Part shown: positions 54,293 to 64,000 of the stretch, one piece after another | Position numbering within the stretch: position 1 is the stretch's first letter | Layout: each line of letters starts with the position of its first letter | Assembly: GCA_033977085.1 (NCBI GenBank) | Contig: CP138906.1 | Span: 1,984,001-2,048,000 of the forward strand | Length of the DNA: 64,000 nt | Reading direction: 5' to 3' | Source: Apirhabdus apintestini | GTDB taxonomy: Bacteria; Pseudomonadota; Gammaproteobacteria; Enterobacterales; Enterobacteriaceae | Made by a program: the position numbers and the translations under genes | Notes under the pieces: model-generated | Told to the model about the DNA's origin: nothing | What the model saw: the letters and a program-made list of their open reading frames with translations, nothing else | Database searches by the model: none

Positions 54293-57200
54293 ATGGGAAC
54301 TACGACCATGGGGGTTAAACTGGACGAAGCCACCCGCGAACGCATTAAATCTGCCGCAACGCGCATCGACCGCACGCCGCACTGGCTTATCAAACAGGCG
54401 ATATTCAATTATCTGGAGCGTCTGGAAGATAACGAAACCTTGCCAGAACTGCCCGCGCTATTCGCCGGTGCTGCGAACGAGGCCGATGAGTCTGTCACGC
54501 AACCCGATGAAATGCCACAACCTTTTATGGAATTCGCGGAACAAATCCTGCCGCAATCGGTCGCCCGTGCCGCTATTACCGCGGCGTGGAGACGCCCGGA
54601 AACCGACGCCGTTCCGCTCATTCTGGAGCAGGCGCGCATGGCAGACGGCGTTTATGAACGCGTTCATACGCTGGCCTGGCAGCTTGCCGATAAGTTACGC
54701 CATCAGAAAAGCGCCTCTGGGCGAACGGGGATGGTACAGGGGCTACTTCAGGAGTTCTCCCTCTCCTCACAGGAAGGCATCGCCCTCATGTGCCTGGCGG
54801 AAGCCCTGCTGCGTATTCCCGATAAGGCCACGCGCGATGCGCTAATCCGCGACAAGATAAGCCACGGCGACTGGCAGGCGCATATAGGCCGCAGCCCTTC
54901 CCTGTTTGTCAACGCCGCCACCTGGGGGCTGCTGTTTACCGGGCGGCTGGTTTCTACCCATAATGAGGCCAATCTGTCCCATGCCCTCAATCGCATTATT
55001 GGTAAACGCGGCGAACCCCTTATTCGCAAAGGCGTGGATATGGCAATGCGCCTGATGGGCGAGCAGTTTGTTACCGGCGAAACTATTGCCGAAGCGCTGG
55101 CCAACGCGCGTAAACGCGAAGAAAAAGGATTTCGTTACTCTTACGATATGCTGGGCGAGGCCGCGCTCACCGCCGAAGACGCGCAGGCCTATCTGGTGTC
55201 TTACCAGCAGGCTATCCACGCCATTGGTAAAGCCTCGAACGGTCGCGGCATTTATGAAGGGCCGGGCATCTCAATTAAACTTTCGGCGCTGCATCCACGC
55301 TACAGCCGGGCCCAATATGACAGAGTAATGGACGAAGCCGTATCCGCGCCTGAAATCGCTGACGCTGCTGGCCCGCCAGTACGATATCGGGATTAATATT
55401 GACGCCGAAGAAGCCGACAGACTGGAATTATCCCTCGATCTACTGGAAAAGCTGTGCTTCGAACCCGGAGCTGGCGGGATGGAACGGAATAGGTTTTGTC
55501 ATTCAGGCCTACATGAAACGCTGTCCGTTCGTCATCGATTATCTGATTGATCTTGCCACGCGAAGCCGCCGTCGCCTGATGATCCGTCTGGTGAAAGGCG
55601 CCTATTGGGATAGCGAAATCAAACGCGCGCAGGTAGAAGGCCTGGAGGGGTATCCCGTTTATACCCGTAAAGTTTATACCGACGTCTCTTATCTCGCCTG
55701 CGCGAAAAAACTACTGGCGGTGCCAAACCTGATTTATCCACAGTTCGCCACCCATAACGCGCATTCGCTGGCGGCGATTTATCATATGGCCGGGCAAAAC
55801 TATTATCCCGGCCAGTATGAGTTCCAGTGCCTGCACGGCATGGGGGAACCGCTATACGAGCACGTGGTCGGCAGCAGCACGGAAGGTAAACTCAATCGCC
55901 CCTGCCGCATTTACGCGCCGGTAGGCACGCATGAAACGCTGCTGGCTTATTTGGTGCGCCGCCTGCTGGAAAACGGAGCCAACACTTCATTTGTTAACCG
56001 CATCGCCGATACTACGCTGCCGCTGGATGAGCTGGTGGCCGATCCGATGGCTGCCGTGGAAAAGCTGGGTGCGCGTGAAGGCCAGCTTGGCCTGCCCCAT
56101 CCAAAAATCCCGCTTCCTGCCGCGCTTTACGGCCCCGATCGCCCTAACGCCTGCGGGCTGGATCTGGCCAACGAGCAGCGTCTGGCCTCCCTTTCCGCCG
56201 CATTATTGCACAGTGCCAGTCGTCGGTGGCAGGCGCTGCCCATGCTCGAACAGCCGGTAGCGGCCGGCGATATGCTGCCGGTTATCAACCCGGCAGACGC
56301 CGGCGATATTGTCGGCTATGTTCAGGAAGCGCGCGCCGAAGACATTGACCGTGCGCTGGAGAGCGCCGTCAGCGGCGCGGCTATCTGGTTCGCCACCCCG
56401 GCTCAGGAACGCGCGGCGCTGTTAGCGCGCGCCGCCATGTTAATGGAAAGTCAGCTTCAAACACTGACGGGAATTCTGATCCGCGAGGCGGGAAAACGTT
56501 CTCTAACGCCATTGCCGAGGTCAGAGAAGCGGTTGATTTTCTCCGCTACTACGCGCTTCAGGCGCAGCGTGATTTCAATAACGAAACCCACCGTCCGCTC
56601 GGCCCGGTGGTGTGTATCAGCCCGTGGAATTTTCCATTGGCCATTTTTACCGGGCAGATAGCCGCGGCGCTGGCCGCAGGCAACACCGTGCTGGCAAAAC
56701 CGGCGGAACAAACCCCGCTTATCGCCGCGCAGGCCGTTGCCATCCTGCGAGAGGCCGGGATACCGGCGCAGGTGATTCAGTTACTGCCCGGCCGCGGCGA
56801 AACTATTGGAGCCCAACTCACCGGCGACGAGCGCGTTAAAGGGGTAATGTTTACCGGCTCAACGGAGGTAGCCAGACTGATTCAGCGCCACATCGCCGGC
56901 CGCCTCGACGCTCAGGGCCGCCCTATTCCGCTTATCGCTGAAACCGGCGGATTAAATGCCATGATTGTCGACTCCTCGGCGCTCACTGAGCAGGTGGTGA
57001 TGGATGTTGTTGCCTCCGCTTTCGACAGTGCAGGCCAGCGCTGCTCCGCGCTGCGTATCCTTTGCCTACAGGAAGATATCGCCGACCACACGCTAAAAAT
57101 GCTTAAAGGGGCAATGGCTGAGTGTCGAATGGGTAACCCCGATCGCTTAACCACGGATATTGGCCCGGTTATCGATGCCGAAGCACAGACGGTGATTACC

Positions 57201-58256
57201 CAGCACATTCAGGAAATGCGCAGCCAGGGCGCCCGGTGTTCCAGGCCTGCTTTGGAGATAGTACGTCCGCAGCGCTTAATAAACAGGGTACTTTCGTGGC
57301 ACCAACGCTCATTGAGCTTGACGGCGTTAGCGATCTGAAAAAAGAAATATTTGGGCCGGTGCTGCACGTTGTGCGCTATCAACGTCACGCGCTGGATGCG
57401 CTAATCAAAGAAATTAACCTTGCCGGATATGGATTAACCCTCGGCGTACATACCCGGATTGACGAAACCATCTCACAGGTGACCGCGCAGGCGCACGTGG
57501 GCTATATTTATGTAAATCGCAATATTGTTGGTGCCGTAGTCGGCGTCCAGCCGTTCGGCGGCGAGGGGCTTTCCGGCACCGGCCCTAAAGCCGGTGGCCC
57601 GCTTTATCTCTACCGCCTGCTAAGCTATCGCCCTGAAGCGGCGGTCAGCGCTACGCTGGCCCATCAGCGCGCCGAACCGGCTATCGGGGGAGAGCAGAAA
57701 ACGGCTATTCAGGCACCGCACCGCGCTCTGACGCAGTGGGCCAACGGCCGTCCGGCGCTGTACGCCGCCTGCCAGCGGTATGCCGAACTCGCGCAAAGCG
57801 GTACCCTGTATACGCTACCCGGCCCTACCGGTGAACGGAATGTCTGGTCGCTGCTGCCCCGGGAGCGGGCGCTGTGTCTTGCGGATAGTGAAGACGACGC
57901 GCTGATTCAGCTCGCTGCCGTAACGGCAACCGGCTGCCAGGCGCTCTGGCCGGAAGACGCCCTGCACAAAACGCTGCTGCAGCAATTACCGCCTGAAGTA
58001 GTCAGGCACATCGCGATGGCGAAACACTGGGAATCTGTACGCACAGCAATTTGACGCCGTCATATATCACGGCGATTCCGACAGGCTGCTCGATGTGTGT
58101 GAGCGTATCGCCGCGCGCGAGGGCGCCATCGTTTCGGTGCAAAGCTTCGCGCACGGAGATACCAACCTGCTGCTGGAGCGTTTGTACATCGAACGTTCCC
58201 TGAGCATAAACACCGCAGCCGCCGGCGGTAACGCCAGCCTGATGACAATTGGCTAA
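54293..58256 (+). CDS. putA: proline dehydrogenase / P5C dehydrogenase PutA (five frameshifts)
   Basis: Trifunctional flavoenzyme of about 1320 residues: ribbon-helix-helix repressor (about 1-47, MGTTTMGVKLDEATRERIK), proline dehydrogenase (LVKGAYWDSEIKRAQ, GPGISIKLSALHPRYSRAQ) and glutamate-semialdehyde dehydrogenase (ISPWNFPLAIFTGQ, catalytic Cys in DSAGQRCSALR). It converts proline to glutamate. Shifts near 55337, 55464, 56493 (A run one short), 57230 and 58043; the residues between are highly conserved to the end SLMTIG. The density is like that of other long genes here, which suggests sequence error. Confidence 0.93.
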
Positions 58257-58273
58257 GGCTCCGTTACAGTGGA

Positions 58274-58299
58274 AGGCTCCCGCAGCGGGAGCCTTTTTT
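58274..58299 (+). terminator. putA terminator
   Basis: Hairpin AAGGCTCCCG-CA-GCGGGAGCCTT followed by TTTT, 18 bases after putA. Confidence 0.9.
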
Positions 58300-58313
58300 G
58301 TCAGGGGATTTCC

Positions 58314-58712
58314 ATGAAATATTTTTGTTTAACTTTCGCCGCACTATTGATCGGCCAGTCCGCGTTCGCCGCAGACTGTGTAGACCCTCAAACCCAGCAG
58401 GAAATGAATGCCTGCGCGGCTCAGGAATACCAAAAGGCCGACGGCCAATTGAACGCCACTTACCAGCAGATGCTGACTCGCGCCAGCGAGAAACAGCGCG
58501 AGCTGTTAACCGTCGCTCAGCGCGCGTGGCTGCAGGTGCGCGATGCCGATTGCAAATTCGTCAGTTCTGGAGCCGAGGGTGGTAGCGCGCAGTCTTTGGC
58601 ATGGAACCAGTGTCTGGCGGATAAAACGCGCGATCGCAATGCATTTCTCACCTCGCTCTCCCAGTGTGATGAAGGCGATTTAAGCTGCCCGCTGCCGCCA
58701 TCGGGAAACTAG
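58314..58712 (+). CDS. LprI-family (DUF1311) secreted protein
   Basis: A 132-residue protein with a signal peptide (MKYFCLTFAALLIGQSAFA) and then a DUF1311/LprI-like domain: DCVDPQTQQEMNACAAQEYQKADGQLN, RAWLQVRDADCKF and CLADKTRDR with paired cysteines. Relatives inhibit host lysozyme in the periplasm, but the role here is inference. ATG 58314 is chosen because the signal peptide starts there. Its last three bases overlap the rutR stop on the other strand. Intact. Confidence 0.8.
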   Translation: MKYFCLTFAALLIGQSAFAADCVDPQTQQEMNACAAQEYQKADGQLNATYQQMLTRASEKQRELLTVAQRAWLQVRDADCKFVSSGAEGGSAQSLAWNQCLADKTRDRNAFLTSLSQCDEGDLSCPLPPSGN

Positions 58713-59341
58713 CGCGGGATGAGTCCGTCCATCAGCATGCGTTGCACATTGTCCACCGCCTGCTGAAAAAACCGCATTTTGCAAAGTCTGGCCGGTTACC
58801 GCTTCGATTTGGGTCGCAAAATCCGCGTAATGCTGCGTGGTGGCCCAAATCATAAAAATTAAATGGTACGGTTCGCAGGCCGCTAATTCGCCGCCCTGTA
58901 CCCAACCGCGGATAATCGCTGACTTCTCTTCTATCAGCGCCTTCAGGCTACCGGCGAGCTCCGCTTTCAACAGCGGCGCCCCCTGAAGTATCTCAAGGCA
59001 GAACAGGCGCGACGCCTCCGGGAAATCGCGCGAGACCGTCATCTTTAGCCGAATATAATCGCCAATCGCTTCACGGGGGCGTAGATTTTCGCGAAACGCT
59101 TTTAGCGGTGCCAGCCAAATATCAAGGATATCCCGCAATACCGCGACATAGAGCGCTTCTTTCGACGGAAAATAATATAGCAGGTTCGTTTTTGATACCT
59201 GCGCCCGCTCCGCTATTTGATCCAGCGTAACCCCGTGCAGTCCTGCGCGTGAAAACAACGCCAGCCCGGCGCGCATAATCGCCTTTTTTTCGCCGCCACG
59301 GCGCGCGTGCGGCGCCCCGAAGCTTCGCCCTGGTCTGCCAT
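58709..59341 (-). CDS. rutR: TetR-type regulator RutR (two frameshifts)
   Basis: Uracil-responsive repressor/activator of pyrimidine use. The TetR helix-turn-helix (GVTLDQIAERAQVSKTNLLYYFPSKEALY) and ligand domain (LIFMIWATTQHYADFATQIEAVTG) match E. coli RutR. Shifts: the T run 59284-59290 is one short at the N-terminus, and the A run 58766-58771 is one short near the end, after which it reads QQAVDNVQRMLMDGLIPR. Start ATG 59341 with AGGAGG upstream. The rutA-G operon it controls in E. coli is not next to it, so its targets here are unclear. Confidence 0.9.
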
Positions 59342-60034
59342 CTGTCCTCCTCCTATTTTAAACAGCATAACAAAAGCGATATTCGCCCCCAAGAACGATA
59401 CCGCGCAGCCGGCTATTTACAGGGAGTTGTCGGAGAGCGACGTCACAGATTGCAGATACGCAAGGCCCTGGCCGTCCTTATTTCGTTATTTGCGGCGCAG
59501 TGTAGTATAAACGGCTGATACCTGACGGACCGCCGCCGCGGCTGGACTGCGCGGCACGGTTCCCCTTTGCAAAATCCCACGCCGGGGCGTGATAGAGCAA
59601 TACAGCGCTTATCATCGCGATAAGCAAACCTCTATACCGGGAAGCGGCGGTATCAAACGGAACCTAAAGCGCGTTGATATCACCGTATAGATGGAGGCGC
59701 CTTTAAGTTTTCTCTGCGTGACGGCAGAAAGCACGCCGCGCTTTTGGCTGCGCTCTAAGGGCTCGCCCGGGCTCTGGAATAAGAAACCCCGCTGCGTCTG
59801 CATTATCCGCTGCTCAGTTCTGGCGTTTACGCCAGGCGCCGAGCAACGTTAGCCGGGTTGTCTGGCGCTATTCCGCTGACTTGTTGCACCTACCGAAATG
59901 TACAAATCCTGAGCCAGTGACAACCTTGCGATACGTCATGGAAACGCTATCTGGATTTGCACTCTCCCTGACACGTCATATCTTTAAAGACAGAGCGTTT
60001 TTATCCTGAATGATAAATAAGGAGAAGAAGTCGT
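59342..60034. other. gap between rutR and wrbA (rut operon absent)
   Basis: About 690 bases without a supported gene. In E. coli the seven-gene rut operon begins here. A 63-codon minus frame at 59612-59803 has no recognisable features. The right end carries the wrbA promoter and its AAGGAG ribosome site; the sequence TAAATAAGGAG is just before the start. Confidence 0.55.
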
Positions 60035-60631
60035 ATGGCGAAAATTCTGGTGTTGTATTACTCCATGTACGGACATATCGAAACGCTGGCACATGCGGTT
60101 GTTGAAGGCGCGGAAAAAGTGAACGGCGCAGAAGTCACCCTTAAGCGGGTCCCGGAAACGATGCCGCCTGATGTATTTACCAGGGCGGGCGGTAAAGCGC
60201 AGACCACGCCAGAGGCCACGCCTCAGGAACTGGCGGAGTATGACGCTATTCTATTTGGCACGCCCACGCGCTTTGGCAATATGGCCGGACAAATGCGCAC
60301 TTTTCTCGATCAGACCGGCGGATTATGGGCCGCCGGCGCGCTGCACGGCAAAATCGGCAGCGTATTCAGCTCGACCGGCACCGGCGGTGGGCAGGAACAT
60401 ACTATTTCCTCCACGTGGACCACGCTCGCGCACCACGGCATGATAATTGTGCCCATCGGCTACGCTATCCCGGAACTGTTTGATATTTCGCAAGTTCGCG
60501 GCGGCACGCCCTACGGCGCAACGACGATAGCCGGTGGCGATGGTGCACGCCAGCCGAGCACAGAGGAGCTCACTATCGCCCACTATCAGGGAGAGTATGT
60601 GGCAGGCATCGCCGTTAAATTACAGGGCTAG
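60035..60631 (+). CDS. wrbA: NAD(P)H:quinone oxidoreductase WrbA
   Basis: Flavodoxin-like tetrameric enzyme of 198 residues that reduces quinones by two electrons. MAKILVLYYSMYGHIETLAHAV is the FMN phosphate-binding start, FGTPTRFGNMAGQMRTFLDQ and SVFSSTGTGGGQE follow, and PYGATTIAGGDG is near the end. Same length as E. coli, intact. yccJ follows at 61 bases, as in E. coli. Confidence 0.96.
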   Translation: MAKILVLYYSMYGHIETLAHAVVEGAEKVNGAEVTLKRVPETMPPDVFTRAGGKAQTTPEATPQELAEYDAILFGTPTRFGNMAGQMRTFLDQTGGLWAAGALHGKIGSVFSSTGTGGGQEHTISSTWTTLAHHGMIIVPIGYAIPELFDISQVRGGTPYGATTIAGGDGARQPSTEELTIAHYQGEYVAGIAVKLQG

Positions 60632-60692
60632 TCCACCGGGAGCGCCGCGCAGAGATCCTGCATCTTTTCATCTATTAAAAAGGAGTATCACT

Positions 60693-60919
60693 ATGGCCGT
60701 ACAGCCTGAGAAAGCCCACCGCGTTCGTGAATGGGCCACGCTGCGTAACACCTCGCCGGAAATCGCCGAAGCGATATTCGAGCTTGCCGACTATGACGAG
60801 AAAAAGGCGGAATTGATTTGGGAAGAAGGCAACGATGAAATCCTGCCCCTCGCGTTTTCTAAAACGGACAAAGATACGCTTTTTGGGGAGAGCAGACTAT
60901 CGAAAGAAAGAACGTATAA
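60693..60919 (+). CDS. yccJ: YccJ (one frameshift)
   Basis: A 75-residue cytoplasmic protein of unknown role, homologue of E. coli YccJ (AHRVREWATLRNTSPEIAEAIFELADYDEKK). The T run 60880-60884 has five bases where six are needed, so the conserved end FWGEQTIERKNV is read in another frame and an open frame runs on past the true stop at 60919. AAGGAG lies upstream of ATG 60693. Co-transcribed with wrbA in E. coli. Confidence 0.9.
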
Positions 60920-60922
60920 TTC

Positions 60923-60950
60923 GTTGCTGCCTCGCTTTTGCGAGGCAGCA
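60923..60950. terminator. hairpin between yccJ and agp
   Basis: GTTGCTGCCTCGC-TTTT-GCGAGGCAGCAAC is a perfect stem of 12-13 pairs between convergent genes. It has no clear T-tract but is stable enough to act as a shared terminator. Confidence 0.65.
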
Positions 60951-61963
60951 ACCTCAACGCAGCGCTTACAAAGCTATATTAGCGTGCGGCCTCGCGCATC
61001 ACCTCGTTAAATTTATCCATCGGGCAAAAGCCGTCACCGTCAACCGGACAATCCGCCAGTTCAAGCGTCACGCGCTGCGGCGGGCTATTCAGCGACAGCG
61101 GCTGCGCCTGGCGTAGCTGCTCAGTGCTTTGGTAAACGTACTCAATTTTCATTAGGTCCCGGTTACTGCGCGTGTCATGCCAGCGTTCAAACATAACCTT
61201 GCCCCCGATGGGAGTACGCTCATATTGCCCGGGCAGCCGGTAAGGCTTGAAGTTAAGCGCCGTGAGCAGTGAGGCGATATTTGAATCATGCCCTACGAGC
61301 AGCGTGACGGCTGGGGATGAAGTTGCCTTATCCACCAGCGCGCTGGTCATATATTTCACCAGCGGGGCGGCCACATTACGCGCCACCGCCGGGGAGGTAA
61401 ATAACGTATCCTGGTAGCTGTTTTTCAGCTCTGATAATAAGCGCCACTGCTTATCACTCTTGATTTCTCCCAGGCAACCTGCTCTTCAGGGAAGCCCTCA
61501 TAATATTGTAGCGTGAAGGCGTCCACCAGCGAGTTGCCGATTTTCAGTGGTCCGCTGACGCCGGGTTCATCGTGCAGCGGCGCTTTGAAGGCATCTTTTT
61601 CCTGATTAAGATCGCAGCGCTGTTTCTCTTTACATTCCGGGGAACTGCGATAATCAGCAATTTGCTCCAGTAATTTGAAGCTTTCTTTCAGAGAATAGCG
61701 GCTGCGCTGGTTTTCCATCGCTTTTACGGCAGCTGGACTAAACGCGCTGTCCGCATTGGTGATGGCCGGATGAAATACTGGATCCATCGTTCCCATCGCG
61801 GCCTGGTGATGCACGCTGATATCGCAGCCCGGAAAGGCACCGGTGATAAAAATTGCGCCGTGGCCACCGTGCGCTGCATGTTACCAACGGTGCAAAACTG
61901 ATCCACCCCAGCGGTTGAAAACTGATCCAGGGTTAATCTGCTCCTCTGAATACAGGGGAGCTT

Positions 61964-62981
<1,018 letters not shown>

Positions 62982-62985
<4 letters not shown>

Positions 62986-63763
62986 TGGTCGAACTACAAC
63001 ATCAACGGCTGATGGTGCTTGCTGAACAGCCCAGCTGGACAGCCTTATCGGCGCGGCGCCGGCACTGTCGCAACAGGCAGTGGATCAGGAATGGAGCTAT
63101 ATGGACTTCCTGGAGCACCTGCTACATGAGGAGAAACTGGCCCGGCATCAGCGTAAACAGGCGATGTACACGCGGATGGCAGCCTTCCCGGCGGTGAAGA
63201 CGTTCGAGGAATACGACTTCACCTTCGCCACCGGCGCACCTCAGAAGCAAATCCAGTCGCTGCGTTCCCTGAGCTTCATCGAACGTAACGAAAACATCGT
63301 GTTGCTGGGCCCCTCGGGCGTGGGGAAAACACATCTGGCGATAGCCATGGGCTACGAGGCAGTACGGGCGGGCATCAAGGTTCGCTTCACAACAGCAGCG
63401 GACCTGCTGTTACAGCTGTCGACTTCCCAGCGTCAGGGGCGTTACAAAACGACACTCAATCGCGGTGTCATGGCCCCCAAACTGCTCATCATCGACGAAA
63501 TAGGCTATCTGCCGTTCAGCCAGGAAGAGGCAAAGCTGTTCTTCCAGGTCATTGCCAAACGTTACGAAAAGAGCGCGATGATCCTGACCTCTAACCTGCC
63601 GTTCGGGCAGTGGGACCAGACGTTCGCGGGTGATGCAGCCCTGACATCGGCAATGCTGGACCGGATCTTACATCACTCACACGTAGTCCAGATAAAAGGA
63701 GAGAGCTATCGACTGAAGCAGAAACGAAAGGCCGGGGTTATAGCGGAAGCTAATCCTGAGTAA
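62982..63763 (+). CDS. istB: IS21 helper ATPase IstB, copy 3 (one frameshift)
   Basis: The sequence equals copy 1, including the same missing base near 63029 in the N-terminal LAEQLQ region. From the internal ATG at 63080 an open frame of 227 residues carries the full AAA+ core (GPSGVGKTH, LLIIDEIG). Confidence 0.9.
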
Positions 63764-64000
63764 GCAAGGTGGATCAATATTAGACCGTTGGTGGTGACGG
63801 TAAGTGGATCACTTTTTACCCGTTGTTGACACTGCAGGCTGTTTGCATAGGCATATACGCTTTGCTGCGCAGGGCAACTCTCCTGCGGCACTAACTTCTG
63901 CTGTGCCAGCCATTCGCGTAAATAGCGCCCCATATACACTTCCAGTACGCCGCCCTTGGTGGTTAGCTCGCCTCCGGGCACTTCCCATGCAGGCCACTTA

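Noticed and set aside
59612..59803. 63-codon minus-strand frame between rutR and wrbA
   Set aside because: No ribosome site, no known motif and no similarity to rut genes.

Overview
This is a 64 kb piece of a gammaproteobacterial chromosome, almost certainly from Enterobacteriaceae. Gene content, gene order and protein similarity follow the E. coli K-12 segment from ycfJ/ndh to wrbA/agp, read in the reverse direction. Divergence from E. coli at the protein level is substantial, so I do not name a genus.

Layout. (1) 0-9 kb: ycfJ, ndh, the ycfP-nagZ-thiK-lpoB-ycfL-hinT group, ptsG and ycfH. (2) 9-19 kb: holB, tmk, mltG, pabC and the fatty-acid cluster fabF-acpP-fabG-fabD-fabH-plsX-rpmF-yceD. 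(3) 19-25 kb: yceF, rluC and rne with its long leader. (4) 25-29 kb: an IS21-family element (IS100-like), then murJ and rimJ; the flagellar flgA-N block that separates rne from murJ in E. coli is missing. (5) 29-38 kb: grxB, yceB, pyrC, dinI, bssS, solA, yceJ, yceI, lpxL, msyB, yceK. (6) 38-47 kb: the periplasmic-glucan genes opgH, opgG and opgC, then clsC, ycdY, ycdX and ghrA. (7) 48-52 kb: two tandem tRNA-Ser(GGA) genes and phoH split by a second IS copy. (8) 52-64 kb: putP/putA with their shared control region, a LprI-family gene, rutR, wrbA, yccJ and agp, which is split by a third IS copy and runs off the window.

Compared with E. coli, fhuE, all flg genes, mviM, yceH, mdtH, yceA, mdtG, the curli genes, pga, efe and the rut operon are absent from their expected places. 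With three near-identical IS copies, this suggests a lineage that has lost accessory functions such as motility and curli and has accumulated insertion sequences, as seen in host-restricted enterobacteria.

The most important caution is sequence quality. About half of the genes, including essential ones (acpP, tmk, holB, fabD, murJ, rne), carry single-base shifts. Most are one base missing from a run of four or more identical bases. The three IS copies, which should be the same, differ from one another in the same way. I read most of these frameshifts as unpolished-assembly errors, not pseudogenes, and annotate each affected gene over its full inferred span. The disruptions I trust are the two IS insertions, in phoH and agp, because both have perfect 5-bp target duplications and rejoin the reading frame exactly.

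Regulatory sites recognised include an FNR box upstream of ndh, a CRP-like and an Mlc-like site before ptsG, the rne 5' leader, a LexA box before dinI, GTTGCA motifs (PutA operators) between putP and putA, two tRNA promoters and several intrinsic terminators. I found no CRISPR array, prophage, toxin-antitoxin module or evident new multi-gene system.
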